Source of the DNA: Blastococcus sp. CT_GayMR16
GTDB taxonomy: Bacteria > Actinomycetota > Actinomycetes > Mycobacteriales > Geodermatophilaceae
Length of the DNA: 64,000 nucleotides
NCBI RefSeq assembly: GCF_004570875.1
Contig: NZ_SPQK01000013.1
Coordinates: 1 to 64,000, forward strand
Reading direction: 5' to 3'
Below the pieces are notes generated by a model. It was given only the letters and a program-made list of their open reading frames with translations. It ran no database searches and had not been told where the DNA came from. Positions 9,941 to 19,430 of this stretch are shown piece after piece; positions within the stretch are counted from its first letter, which is position 1, and each line of letters begins with the position of its first letter. A program made the position numbers and the translations under genes.

Positions 9941-11329
9941 ATGCCGGGTGTGGAGAGCCCCGTGCGCGCCGACCTGCTGATCACCGACGCCGAACTCGTC
10001 GCCACCGTCGACGACGCCCGCCGCGAGATCGCGGGCGGCTGGGTCGCGGTCACCGGCGGCGCGATCAGCGGCGTCGGCGGGCCGGGTGACCACACGCCCG
10101 ACGCCGTCCGCACCATCGATGCCCGGGGCTGCCTGGTCACACCGGGGCTGGTCAACACCCACCACCACCTGTACCAGAACCTGACCCGCGCCTTCGCGCC
10201 CGCGCTGACCGGCGGGCTCTTCGACTGGCTCGTGACGCTCTATCCGCTGTGGGCGCGGCTCGACGAGGAGGCGGCCTACGTCAGCGCCTACGTCGGGCTC
10301 ACCGAGCTCGCGCTCGGCGGCTGCACGACGTCCACCGACCACCTCTACGTCCATCCGCGGGGCGCCGGCGACCTGATCGCCGCCGAGGTGGCCGCGGCGC
10401 GCGACCTCGGCATGCGGTCCCACTTCACCCGCGGCTCGATGTCGCGGTCGGTCAAGGACGGCGGGCTGCCACCGGACAGCGTCGTCCAGGACGACGACGA
10501 GATCCTCGCCGAGTCCGAGCGCCTGGTCGCGGCCCACCACGACCGGACCCCGCTGGCGATGACCCGGATCGCGCTCGCGCCGTGCTCGCCGTTCAGCGTC
10601 TCGACGTCGCTGATGAGCCGCACCGCGGAGCTGGCCGAGCGGCTCGACGTCCGGCTGCACACCCACCTGGCCGAGACCCAGGACGAGAACGACTTCTGCC
10701 TGTCGCAGTTCGGCCGGCGTCCGGTCGACTACCTCGCCGACGTCGGCTGGATGAGCGACCGGGTGTGGCTGGCCCACGTCGTCTGGCCTTCGGCGGAGGA
10801 GGTCACCCGCCTGGGTGCGGCGCGGGTCGGGGCCGCGCACTGCCCGTCGTCCAACATGATCCTGGGCAGCGGGCTGTCCCCGGTCGCGGAGCTCCGGGTC
10901 GCGGGCGCGCCGGTGGGGCTCGGCGTGGACGGGTCGTCGTCGGCGGACTCGGCATCGCTGTGGCTGGAGGCCCGGACGGCGATGCTGCAGGGGAAGCTGC
11001 GCCACGGCGCCGGCTCGATGTCGGCCCGCGACGCCCTGGAGATCGCCACGCGCGGCGGCGCCGCGTGCCTGGGCCGCACCGGTGAGATCGGTGAGCTGTC
11101 GGTCGGCGCGTGCGGCGACCTGGTGGTCTGGCCGCTGACCGGTCCGGCGTTCGCCGGCGCGCTCTCGGACCCGGTCGAGGCATGGCTGCGGTGCGGACCG
11201 GTGGCGGCGCTGCACACCGTCGTCGGCGGCCGGCTCGTCGTGGAGGACGGCGTCCCGGTGCACTCGGGCCTCGACGAGCAGCTCGCCGTCCACCGCCGGG
11301 TGTCCGGGGCGATGCAGTCAGCCCTCTGA
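9941..11329 (+). CDS. 8-oxoguanine deaminase-type amidohydrolase
   Basis: A 462-residue amidohydrolase of the TrzN/AtzB/8-oxoguanine deaminase group. The metal site NTHHHLYQN (about 72-80), HTHLAETQDEN, AHVVWPS and GVDGSSSADS match 8-oxoguanine deaminases, which convert 8-oxoguanine to urate and ammonia. The mononuclear metal set is intact. Urate would enter the ureide route completed by the neighbouring allantoinase and allantoicase. Related guanine or triazine deaminases cannot be excluded. The start may be ATG 9941 or GTG 9950. A hairpin terminator follows immediately. Confidence 0.8.
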   Translation: MPGVESPVRADLLITDAELVATVDDARREIAGGWVAVTGGAISGVGGPGDHTPDAVRTIDARGCLVTPGLVNTHHHLYQNLTRAFAPALTGGLFDWLVTLYPLWARLDEEAAYVSAYVGLTELALGGCTTSTDHLYVHPRGAGDLIAAEVAAARDLGMRSHFTRGSMSRSVKDGGLPPDSVVQDDDEILAESERLVAAHHDRTPLAMTRIALAPCSPFSVSTSLMSRTAELAERLDVRLHTHLAETQDENDFCLSQFGRRPVDYLADVGWMSDRVWLAHVVWPSAEEVTRLGAARVGAAHCPSSNMILGSGLSPVAELRVAGAPVGLGVDGSSSADSASLWLEARTAMLQGKLRHGAGSMSARDALEIATRGGAACLGRTGEIGELSVGACGDLVVWPLTGPAFAGALSDPVEAWLRCGPVAALHTVVGGRLVVEDGVPVHSGLDEQLAVHRRVSGAMQSAL

Positions 11330-11350
11330 GGGGCCTTGATGAAGGCCCCT
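11329..11350. terminator. bidirectional terminator
   Basis: A perfect 9-bp stem (11329-11337 with 11342-11350) and GATG loop overlap the ends of two convergent genes, the deaminase (+) and egtE-like gene (-), and even include the egtE stop codon. It can serve both strands. Confidence 0.65.
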
Positions 11351-12476
11351 ACAGGGCGGCGGCGAGCGCCTCGAGGTCGTCGATCGAGGCGTCGAGGTGC
11401 GGGGAGACGCGCAACACCGGGCCGGTCATCTCGCCCGGTGCCCGCTCCGGCCCGATCGCGCTCAGCACGATGCCGTGCTCGGTGAGCAGCCGGGTGCGGG
11501 CGTCGACGACGTCGACGCCGTCCGGCGGGGTGAGCGTGGTGGTCGCCGTCGGCTCGTCGACCGGCTCGATGACCCGCCAGCCGCCGACGCCGTCCAGGAT
11601 CTCGCGGGTCGCCCGGCCGATCGCGCCGAGGCGTTCGCGGACCCGGTGCGGTCCGGCCGCGAGGTGCTCGCCCACGGCCACCACCAGGCCCACCCGGCCG
11701 GCCACGTGCGCCTCTCCGGACTCGAACGCCCGCATCGGCGGCACACCCTCCGGCTCCGGCAGCACCGGGGTGAGCTGCCGGGCGAGCGCCGGCCGCACGC
11801 ACAGCACGCCGACCCCGCGCGGGCCGGCCAGCCACTTGCGCGAGGTTCCGTAGACGACGTCGGCCCCCAGGTCGGTGTCGGCGTGACCCAGCGACTGGGC
11901 GGCGTCCAGCACCAGGGGCACCCCCGCCTCCCGGCACAGCGCGGCGATCTCCGCGGCGGGCTGGAGCACCCCGCGGTGACTCGGGATGTGCGTGAGGTGG
12001 ACGAACGCCGGCGGATCGTCGGCGAGCAGGCGGGCGACCGCGGCGACGTCGGCCCGGCCGACGCCGTCCACCGGCAGGGGCTCGGGGCGCAGACCGTAGG
12101 TGCGCAGCTGGGCGATGTTGGGCGCGTACTCACCCGGCAGGCAGGCCACCCGCGACCCGGCCGGCAGCCGCCAGCCGGTCAGCAGGGCCACGAGGGCGGC
12201 CTGCGCGGATTCTCCGAACGCGACGTCGGCGGCGGCCATCCCGGCCAGCCCCCCGATGACCGACCGGCCCTGCTGGAGCAGGTCGTCCGACGCGGCCTCG
12301 GCCACGTAGCCGCCGAGCTCGGCCTCGTGCCGGGCGTGGTGCGCGGCCGCCTCGAGGGCGCGATGGCTCTGCCGGCTGGACGCGGCGCTGTCGAGGTGCC
12401 GGCCGGCCGGCCGGGGACGGGCCTTGCGCCAGGATGCGCCCAGGTCCTCGTGGGGGAGGTCGCTCATGGCGTACAT
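11349..12476 (-). CDS. egtE: PLP-dependent hercynylcysteine sulfoxide lyase-like enzyme (EgtE)
   Basis: A 375-residue class-V aminotransferase-fold enzyme. Its landmarks match mycobacterial EgtE as I recall it: HLDSAASSRQSHRALEAAA, ARHEAELGGYVAE, ACLPGEYAPN, LVLDAAQSLGHADTD and the PLP lysine in TSRKWLAGPRGVGVL. EgtE makes ergothioneine from hercynylcysteine sulfoxide. No egtA, B, C or D lies in this window, which is unusual because they are normally clustered. A more general cysteine-desulfurase-like role is possible. The start may be ATG 12476 or ATG 12467. Confidence 0.78.
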   Translation of the reverse strand: MYAMSDLPHEDLGASWRKARPRPAGRHLDSAASSRQSHRALEAAAHHARHEAELGGYVAEAASDDLLQQGRSVIGGLAGMAAADVAFGESAQAALVALLTGWRLPAGSRVACLPGEYAPNIAQLRTYGLRPEPLPVDGVGRADVAAVARLLADDPPAFVHLTHIPSHRGVLQPAAEIAALCREAGVPLVLDAAQSLGHADTDLGADVVYGTSRKWLAGPRGVGVLCVRPALARQLTPVLPEPEGVPPMRAFESGEAHVAGRVGLVVAVGEHLAAGPHRVRERLGAIGRATREILDGVGGWRVIEPVDEPTATTTLTPPDGVDVVDARTRLLTEHGIVLSAIGPERAPGEMTGPVLRVSPHLDASIDDLEALAAAL

Positions 12477-12484
12477 CTTTGCGG

Positions 12485-12541
12485 CCCCGTGCCGGGGCCC
12501 GCCGCGAGCGTGCGAGGGGTGGGGGGCACGGGGTCCTTTTT
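12485..12541 (+). repeat. dispersed GC-rich intergenic element, copy 1
   Basis: A 9-bp stem (12485-12493 with 12525-12533) encloses GCGAGCGTGCGAGGGGTG and is followed by TCCTTTTT. The same core recurs at 17347-17381 (opposite strand) and 61288-61344. On the plus strand it looks like a terminator, yet both flanking genes are on the minus strand. Confidence 0.6.
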
Positions 12542-13266
12542 CAGCTCTCCAGCTGCCCGCGGGCGACCGAGACCCCGGAGTGCAGCGGATCGCCGTCCAG
12601 CGGCTCCACGGAGACGTCGACGACCGGGAACTCCCCGAGGTCCAGGTCGGCGGGCAGCTCGAAGGTCTGGGTGCCCGACCGCGCGATGCCGAGGGGAACC
12701 ATGTCGGTGATCGACGGCTCGATCAGCCACACCTCGTAGTAGCCGTCGTCCAGGGCAGGGGCGGTCAGCTGGACCTCCAGGGCCCGGGAGCCGTCGTCGC
12801 GCACCACGACCTCCGCCCGGCCGGACGCGTCGTTCTCGTCGAGCGGGTCGAGGGCGACGGTCTGGACGGCGTCGACCCCGTCGTCGGAGTCGCGCAGGAC
12901 GGCGACAGCCCCGGCCCCCACGACCGCGCCGACCAGGACCGATGCGGCGACGAGCAGCAGCGGACGACGGCGCGCACGGAACGGCACGATCTCGGCGCCG
13001 GCCGGGGGGTCGGCCGCGGCGGGCACCCCGGTCGCCGCGGCGGGCACCCCGGTCGCTGCGGCGATGGCGTCCCAGACGTGCGCCGGTGGCTCGACCGGGG
13101 CCCCCGGCGCGGCGAGCAGGGGGACGGCGACGGCGTCGACGGCGCGCTGGAGCGAGGCGACCTCGGCGGCACACGCGCCGCAGGAGTCCAGGTGGGCGGC
13201 GTCCTCGGCCGGGAGGGGCTCGCGGAGCGCGGCCAGGGCCAGCTGCTCAGGCATGCAGTGCTGCAC
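12541..13266 (-). CDS. RskA-like zinc anti-sigma factor
   Basis: A 241-residue single-pass membrane protein. The N-terminal cytoplasmic part has the zinc anti-sigma motif HLDSCGAC (HxxxCxxC, about residues 25-32). One TM segment (LLLVAASVLVGAVVGAGAVAVL, about 103-124) is followed by an extracellular RskA-type domain with YYEVWLIEP. It would hold the adjacent sigma factor at the membrane until released by proteolysis. I chose GTG 13266, not ATG 13254, because GGAGG lies 6 bases upstream of it. The gene overlaps the sigma gene by 20 bp. Confidence 0.9.
   Translation of the reverse strand: MQHCMPEQLALAALREPLPAEDAAHLDSCGACAAEVASLQRAVDAVAVPLLAAPGAPVEPPAHVWDAIAAATGVPAAATGVPAAADPPAGAEIVPFRARRRPLLLVAASVLVGAVVGAGAVAVLRDSDDGVDAVQTVALDPLDENDASGRAEVVVRDDGSRALEVQLTAPALDDGYYEVWLIEPSITDMVPLGIARSGTQTFELPADLDLGEFPVVDVSVEPLDGDPLHSGVSVARGQLES
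13021..13062. repeat. 21-bp tandem duplication within anti-sigma gene
   Basis: Two adjacent 21-bp units (13021-13041 and 13042-13062) differ at one base and encode a duplicated TGVPAAA in the linker before the TM segment. The linker is a low-complexity Ala/Pro region, so the change is probably neutral length variation. Confidence 0.75.
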
Positions 13267-13840
13267 CGTCCACCTCCAATCGGCTCCGCAGGCGTTCCAG
13301 GGTGCGCCGGATGTGGGACTTGACCGTGCCGAGCGGGATCCCGGTGCGGGCGGCGATCTGGGCATGGGTGAGGTCCTCGAAGAACGCGAGCTCGATGATC
13401 CCGCGCTGCGGCTGGCCAAGGAGGTCCAGCTCGTCGAGCACCAGCATCCGGTCGGCGACCGCCGTGTCGACCCCGGCGGTGACCGGCGACGGCCCGGCCT
13501 GCAGCTGCGACGCAGCTGCCTCCGCCTCGCGACGCTGCTTGTCGCGGCGGGCCCAGGTGTCGGAGATCTTGTGCCGGCAGACCCCGACCAGCCACGCGGG
13601 GAGCGGTCCCTTGTCCGGCCGGTAGCCGGCGCGGCCGGTCCACGCGGAGACGAAGGTCTGCTGCGTGACGTCCTCGGCGTCGGGTCCGGGACCGAAGGCG
13701 CGCACGGCCATGCCGTGCACCTGACCGGCCCACCGCTGGTAGGCCAGCGCCAGGGCGCTCTCGTCACCCGCCGCGAAGCGCTGGGCGATCTCGTCGTCGC
13801 GCGGTCCCGGCGCTCCGTTGCGCGCCGGGCCGGGATCCAC
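13247..13840 (-). CDS. ECF RNA polymerase sigma factor (SigK-like)
   Basis: A 197-residue ECF sigma factor. Region 2 is about residues 15-85 (LAYQRWAGQVHGMAVRAFG, DAEDVTQQTFVSAW), and region 4 is about 130-185 (QRGIIELAFFEDLTHAQIA, GIPLGTVKSHIRRTLERL). Pairing with an RskA-like anti-sigma places it in the SigK group, which often controls oxidative or envelope stress genes. Start is GTG 13840; the open frame continues upstream to 14314, but that part is non-homologous shadow of the DUF309 gene. A TAGCGT box 7 nt before the start suggests a leaderless mRNA. Confidence 0.9.
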   Translation of the reverse strand: MDPGPARNGAPGPRDDEIAQRFAAGDESALALAYQRWAGQVHGMAVRAFGPGPDAEDVTQQTFVSAWTGRAGYRPDKGPLPAWLVGVCRHKISDTWARRDKQRREAEAAASQLQAGPSPVTAGVDTAVADRMLVLDELDLLGQPQRGIIELAFFEDLTHAQIAARTGIPLGTVKSHIRRTLERLRSRLEVDGAALHA

Positions 13841-13847
13841 GACACCG

Positions 13848-13853
13848 ACGCTA
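13848..13853 (-). promoter_or_regulatory. leaderless-type -10 box of the sigma gene
   Basis: TAGCGT on the minus strand lies 7 nt before the GTG start, and no Shine-Dalgarno sequence is visible. This is the spacing of a -10 element whose transcript starts at the start codon. Confidence 0.45.
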
Positions 13854-13945
13854 CCCAGGCGGGGGCGCGACCGGGTCAGCATCTGGCTCACGGTGCCCTT
13901 CGCCCCCGCACCGTCCGCCGGATGCACTGGGGGAGGATCAGGGCC

Positions 13946-14443
13946 GTGACCAGCGGCCGGGACCGGGACGACGAGGGCCGCGCGCGCAACGCCCGCCCTC
14001 GTGACGCGCTCGGCCGGCCCCTGCCCTACGGCGCCGCCGGCGAGGAGCGGGCACCGGAGGGCGTCGTCCGCCCGCCGGCGCAGGCGCTCACCGAGGCGCA
14101 GCATCTCCTGGACGCCGGACGGCCGTTCCACGCCCACGAGGTGCTCGAGGACGCCTGGAAGTCCGCGCCCGAGGCCGAGCGGGAACTCTGGCGGGGGCTG
14201 GCCCAGTTGGCGGTCGGGCTGACCCACGCGATGCGCGGCAACGCGCACGGTGCGGCGACCCTGCTGGAGCGCGGCGCCGGCAACATCGAGCCCTACGCAG
14301 CCGCGCCGCCGCACGGCATCGACGTGGCGGGGTTGGCCCGCTGGGCACGGGAGCTGGCTGCCGCCCCCCGGCCCGACCTGGGTCCGCCCCGGCTCCGCAG
14401 GTCTGGCACGGCATCGGCCGCCGGAGCAGACTGCCGGGGGTGA
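13946..14443 (+). CDS. DUF309 family protein
   Basis: A 165-residue protein with the DUF309 core at about residues 50-110: the diagnostic FHAHEVLEDAWK, then ELWRGLAQLAVGLTHAMRGN and the ALL-helix segment. DUF309 proteins are small soluble helical proteins of unknown function. GTG 13946 is chosen because GGGAGG at 13931-13936 precedes it; ATG 13922 is an alternative. The 3' end overlaps the next gene by 4 bp (GTGA), so the two are co-translated. The gene is divergent from the sigma operon. Confidence 0.82.
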   Translation: MTSGRDRDDEGRARNARPRDALGRPLPYGAAGEERAPEGVVRPPAQALTEAQHLLDAGRPFHAHEVLEDAWKSAPEAERELWRGLAQLAVGLTHAMRGNAHGAATLLERGAGNIEPYAAAPPHGIDVAGLARWARELAAAPRPDLGPPRLRRSGTASAAGADCRG

Positions 14444-14880
14444 GGAGCTTCGAGGCGGCCACGCGGATCGATGCCGGGCCGGCCGACGTGTGGGCCCTGC
14501 TCATCGGCGTCGGACAGTGGCGGGACTGGGACTCCGGCGTGGACCGCGTCGACGGCCGGGTCACCCTCGGAGAACCGCTCACCATCTACGCCACGATGAT
14601 CCGCAGCCGTCCGTTCACGGTCACCGTCACCGAGATCCGGCCCCGCGAGGCGATGCGCTGGCGGGGCGGGCTGCCGTTGGGTGTGGCCACCATCGAGCGC
14701 ACCTACTCCCTGGACGCACAGGACGACGGCGGCACGGTGCTGACCGTCCGCGAGGACCACTCCGGTCCGCTGGCCGGCCTGCTCGGCCGGACGACGCCGG
14801 ATCTCAACCCCTCGTTCCGCCAGTTCTGCGCCGGCCTCAAGGCGCGGGCCGAGGGCAAGGTCTCCCGCCCCGCGACCTGA
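14440..14880 (+). CDS. SRPBCC (START-like) family protein
   Basis: A 146-residue helix-grip protein. The opening RSFEAATRIDAGPADVWALL and the central PFTVTVTEIRPREAMRW are typical of SRPBCC/polyketide-cyclase-like proteins, which bind hydrophobic ligands in a cavity. The ligand is unknown. GTG start overlaps the DUF309 stop. A perfect hairpin spans its stop codon. Confidence 0.82.
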   Translation: MRSFEAATRIDAGPADVWALLIGVGQWRDWDSGVDRVDGRVTLGEPLTIYATMIRSRPFTVTVTEIRPREAMRWRGGLPLGVATIERTYSLDAQDDGGTVLTVREDHSGPLAGLLGRTTPDLNPSFRQFCAGLKARAEGKVSRPAT

Positions 14881-14895
14881 TCGGGCAGGTCGCGG
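14870..14895 (+). terminator. terminator after the SRPBCC gene
   Basis: A perfect 10-bp stem (14870-14879 with 14886-14895) with loop ATCGGG covers the stop codon and separates the DUF309/SRPBCC pair from malic enzyme. Confidence 0.6.
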
Positions 14896-14902
14896 TGAGA
14901 CC

Positions 14903-16429
<1,527 letters not shown>

Positions 16430-16489
16430 GACGTCCCCTGATCGTGGTGGGAGCCCGGAGGGCGACGATCTGCAGAGCATGATGGTCGG

Positions 16490-17344
16490 GTGCCCGAATT
16501 GCCCGAGGTGGAGGCGCTGGCCGCGTTCCTCCGCGAGAACGCCGTCGGCCGTGTCATCACGCGGATCGATCTCGCCGGTATCCAGTCGATCAAGACGTTC
16601 GACCCGCCGCTGTCAGCGTTCGCGGGCCTCGAGGTCACCGGGGCGAGCCGGCACGGGAAGTTCCTCGACCTCGACGTCTCCGGGCTGCACCTCGTCGTCC
16701 ACCTGGCGCGGGCGGGCTGGCTGCACTGGCGGGAGAACCTGCCGCCCGCGCCGCCCAAGCCGGGCAAGGGACCGCTCGCGCTGCGGGTGCACCTCGACAA
16801 CGGCCAGGGCTTCGACCTCACCGAGCAGGGCACGCGCAAGGGGCTGGCGGTCTACGCCGTCCGGAATCCGTCCGAGGTGCCCGGCATCGCTCGCCTCGGG
16901 CCGGACGCGCTCCAGGTCGACCGTGAGCAGTTCGCCGCGCTGATGGGCAGCCGCAGCGGGCAGGTGAAGGGCGCACTCACCGACCAGACGTTGGTGTCCG
17001 GGGTCGGCAACGCCTACTCCGACGAGATCCTGCACGCCGCCCGGCTGAGCCCGTTCAAGATGGCGAACAAGATGGACGAGGACGAACTGGTCCGTCTCTA
17101 CGACGCGATGCGCGCCACGCTGACCGACGCGCTGGAGCGCCAGGTGGGTCAGAAGGCCGCGACGCTCAAGGGCGAGAAGCGGTCCGGCCTGACGGTGCAC
17201 GCACGCACCGGCCTGCCGTGCCCGGTGTGCGGCGACACCGTCCGCGAGGTCTCCTTCGCCGACACCTCGCTGCAGTACTGCCCGACCTGTCAGACCGGCG
17301 GCAAGCCGCTGGCCGACCGGCGGATGTCCAAGCTGCTGCGGTGA
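16490..17344 (+). CDS. Fpg/Nei-family DNA glycosylase
   Basis: A 284-residue base-excision-repair enzyme. After Met removal it starts PELPEVE, placing the catalytic Pro and Glu correctly. SGVGNAYSDEILHAARLSPF is the helix-two-turn-helix, and the C-terminal zinc finger is intact (CPVCG and CPTC, about 243-267). The sequence departs from classic MutM (RHGKFLDL in place of RRRGKYLL) and resembles a second actinobacterial Fpg/Nei branch, so substrate preference is uncertain. Start is GTG 16490, fixed by the catalytic Pro. Confidence 0.9.
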   Translation: MPELPEVEALAAFLRENAVGRVITRIDLAGIQSIKTFDPPLSAFAGLEVTGASRHGKFLDLDVSGLHLVVHLARAGWLHWRENLPPAPPKPGKGPLALRVHLDNGQGFDLTEQGTRKGLAVYAVRNPSEVPGIARLGPDALQVDREQFAALMGSRSGQVKGALTDQTLVSGVGNAYSDEILHAARLSPFKMANKMDEDELVRLYDAMRATLTDALERQVGQKAATLKGEKRSGLTVHARTGLPCPVCGDTVREVSFADTSLQYCPTCQTGGKPLADRRMSKLLR

Positions 17345-17346
17345 TA

Positions 17347-17381
17347 CAAGGACCCCCTCCTTCTCACCCCTCGCACGCTCG
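17347..17381 (-). repeat. dispersed GC-rich intergenic element, copy 2
   Basis: On the minus strand this reads GAGCGTGCGAGGGGTGAGAA and ends in GGGGGTCCTTG, matching the cores at 12485-12541 and 61288-61344. The enclosing stem is weaker here. It lies between two plus-strand genes. Confidence 0.55.
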
Positions 17382-17432
17382 GGGCGAGCCTCGGGACGGG
17401 GCCGGGACGAGTGCACCTGCACACTGCATTCC

Positions 17433-18086
17433 GTGCTGGTCACCTTCGACCTGTTCAGTGCGCTGATCGACTCCCACATGGGGGCCTCCGCGGTGCTCGA
17501 CGGGCTGGCGCGTGCCCGCGGGTGGCCGGTCGACGGCGGCGTCCTCTACGACGAGTGGGACGTGCGGAACAAGGCCTCGCAACGGGATCTCCCGTCCTGG
17601 GTGCCGTTCGCGGAGCACTGCCGCCGGGCCCTCTCCGCCACCTACGCCGAGCTCGGCCTGGACGGGGACGCCGACGCGGACGTCGCCGTCCTGCGGCGCT
17701 CGGTCGGCGACTGGCCGCTGTGGCCCGACGTCGCCGAGGAACTGCCGCGGATCGCGGCCCGGCACCGGGTGGGCGTGCTCTCCAACGTGGACGACGACGT
17801 CTTCGCCCGCACACAGGTGGCCGCGCTGGTCGCCGACGACGACGTCCTCACCTCGGAGCGCCTGCAGGCCTACAAGCCGGGCCCCGAGATCTACCGGCGG
17901 GCGCGGGAACGGGCGGGTGGGGAGCTGGTGCACGTGCCCACGTCGGCGCGCGACGTGCGCGGTGCGCTGGAGGCGGGCCTCGACGTCATCCACCTGCGCC
18001 GTCCGGGGCACACGCTGGACCCGTCCGGGCCGGTCCCCGACCGGGTGGCGGGGGATCTCGCCGAGGTCGGCCGCCTGCTGGGCTGA
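17433..18086 (+). CDS. HAD-superfamily hydrolase
   Basis: A 217-residue HAD protein. Motif I is FDLFSALIDS, in which the nucleophile Asp is present but the second Asp of DxD phosphatases is replaced by Phe, so a dehalogenase-like or atypical activity is more likely. Motif II is VLSNVDDD, motif III contains the Lys of YKPGPEIY, and motif IV is degenerate (VPTSARDVRGALEAGLDV). The cap domain is about residues 15-90. The start is GTG 17433. Substrate is unknown. Confidence 0.8.
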   Translation: MLVTFDLFSALIDSHMGASAVLDGLARARGWPVDGGVLYDEWDVRNKASQRDLPSWVPFAEHCRRALSATYAELGLDGDADADVAVLRRSVGDWPLWPDVAEELPRIAARHRVGVLSNVDDDVFARTQVAALVADDDVLTSERLQAYKPGPEIYRRARERAGGELVHVPTSARDVRGALEAGLDVIHLRRPGHTLDPSGPVPDRVAGDLAEVGRLLG

Positions 18087-18091
18087 CCTCT

Positions 18092-19303
18092 TCAGCCGCC
18101 GATCCGCAGCAGGCGCGTCGCCGCGCGCACCAGGAGCGCGCCGCCGGGACCCGAGCCGTGCACGCCCTCCGGCGGCGCCTCGGCCGAGCCGACCGCCGTC
18201 CACCAGTCGCCGAGCTCCGGCGGGTCCAGCACGTCGATCCGCTGACCGGGCAGCGGGACGACGACCGTCGCCCCGACCCGCCCGGCGGCGGCCAGCAGTC
18301 GCTGCACGGGCTCGGCCCAGCGGTGGAAGGCGAGGTTGAACGTGGCCCAGTGGATCGGCAGGAGCACGCGGCCGCCGAGGTCGCCGTGGGCCCGCATCGC
18401 CTCCTCCGGGTCCATGTGGATGGCGTGCCAGGCGTCGTTGTAGGCGCCGATCGGCAGCAGGGTCAGGTCGAAGGGGCCGAACCGGGCGCCGATGCCGGCG
18501 AACGCGGGGGTGTAGCCGGTGTCCCCGCCGAAGAAGACCCGGTGCCGCGTGCCGGTGATCGCCCACGAGGCCCACAGGGTGGTGTCCCGGTAGAAGTAGC
18601 GGCCCGAGAAGTGCCGCGCCTCGGTGCAGGTCAGTGTGAGACCGCCGATCGTGTGCGACTGGTCCCAGTCGAGCTCCACGATGCGGTCCTCCGGCACGTG
18701 CCACTTGCGCAGGTGCTGCCCGATCCCGAGGGGGACGACGAACGGCGCGGTCTGCGTCCGGAGCAGCTCCCGCACGGTCGGCAGGTCCAGGTGGTCGTAG
18801 TGGTCGTGGGAGATCAGGACGACGTCGACCTGGGGGAGGTCCTCCAGCGGGACGGGCGCCGGGTGCAGCCGGGTGGGCCCGAACACCGGCGACGGCGAGA
18901 CGCGGAAGCCCCACACCGGATCGGCCAGCACCCGTTGTCCGTCGATCTCGATCAGCGCGCTGGCGTGGCCGAGCCAGGTGACAGCCAGCTCTGCGGCGTC
19001 GGCGGGGAACTCGCTCGTGGCCAGCGGGATGGGCGCGCCCGGCAGGCCGACGTGGCGCTGGTCGTGCCACTGCCGCAGCAGCCCGTCGCGGGTGTTCGCC
19101 GGAGCTAGCGCGGGGGTCTCGAGGGTGTTGTGGAACTTGCCCCCGGAGAAGTGCGGGGACCCGGCGACCACCGGCCGCAGCCAGCGGCGGTGTGCGCCGA
19201 GGGCGGTGGGCAGCCCCCAGGCGGCGCGGGTCACCCAGCCGACGGGCCCGGCGAGGACGGCGGCGGTGAGTGCGACGCGGCGGAGCAGTGAGCGGGACGA
19301 CAC
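18092..19303 (-). CDS. NAPE-PLD-like metallo-beta-lactamase-fold hydrolase
   Basis: A 403-residue protein of the UlaG/NAPE-PLD group. An N-terminal hydrophobic segment (about 10-28) suggests membrane attachment. Metal motifs are LISHDHYDHLD (about 162-172), the Asp in FFGGDTGY, and the late His in LLPIHWATFNLAFHRW. VTWLGHASALIEIDG is the typical opening beta-sheet. Family members cleave phosphodiesters or lactones; the substrate here is unknown. It converges with the HAD gene, 5 bp apart. Confidence 0.85.
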   Translation of the reverse strand: MSSRSLLRRVALTAAVLAGPVGWVTRAAWGLPTALGAHRRWLRPVVAGSPHFSGGKFHNTLETPALAPANTRDGLLRQWHDQRHVGLPGAPIPLATSEFPADAAELAVTWLGHASALIEIDGQRVLADPVWGFRVSPSPVFGPTRLHPAPVPLEDLPQVDVVLISHDHYDHLDLPTVRELLRTQTAPFVVPLGIGQHLRKWHVPEDRIVELDWDQSHTIGGLTLTCTEARHFSGRYFYRDTTLWASWAITGTRHRVFFGGDTGYTPAFAGIGARFGPFDLTLLPIGAYNDAWHAIHMDPEEAMRAHGDLGGRVLLPIHWATFNLAFHRWAEPVQRLLAAAGRVGATVVVPLPGQRIDVLDPPELGDWWTAVGSAEAPPEGVHGSGPGGALLVRAATRLLRIGG

Positions 19304-19368
19304 GGTTCCAGTGTCCCAGCCGAAGCTGGGTGTCCACCGCTGTTCCGGACAACGTCACACCGGAGGGC

Positions 19369-19424
19369 GAGATCCGCACACTCGCCGCCATCAGGTAGCT
19401 GATCGGGGCGAGTGTGCAGATCTC
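19369..19424 (-). terminator. terminator of the MacB-like ABC operon
   Basis: An 18-bp inverted repeat (19369-19386 with 19407-19424) with one mismatch encloses a second small stem. It begins 7 bp past the stop of the FtsX-type permease and precedes the metallo-beta-lactamase-fold gene on the same strand. Confidence 0.7.
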
Positions 19425-19430
19425 GGCGGA

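Noticed and set aside
12485-12541. 6C small RNA
   Set aside because: The minus strand has a run of six C residues, but the two C-loop hairpins that define 6C RNA are not both present.
13247-14314. Sigma factor with a 158-residue N-terminal extension
   Set aside because: The upstream part overlaps the DUF309 gene and its promoter, and resembles no sigma region. GTG 13840 with a -10-like box gives a normal-length ECF sigma.
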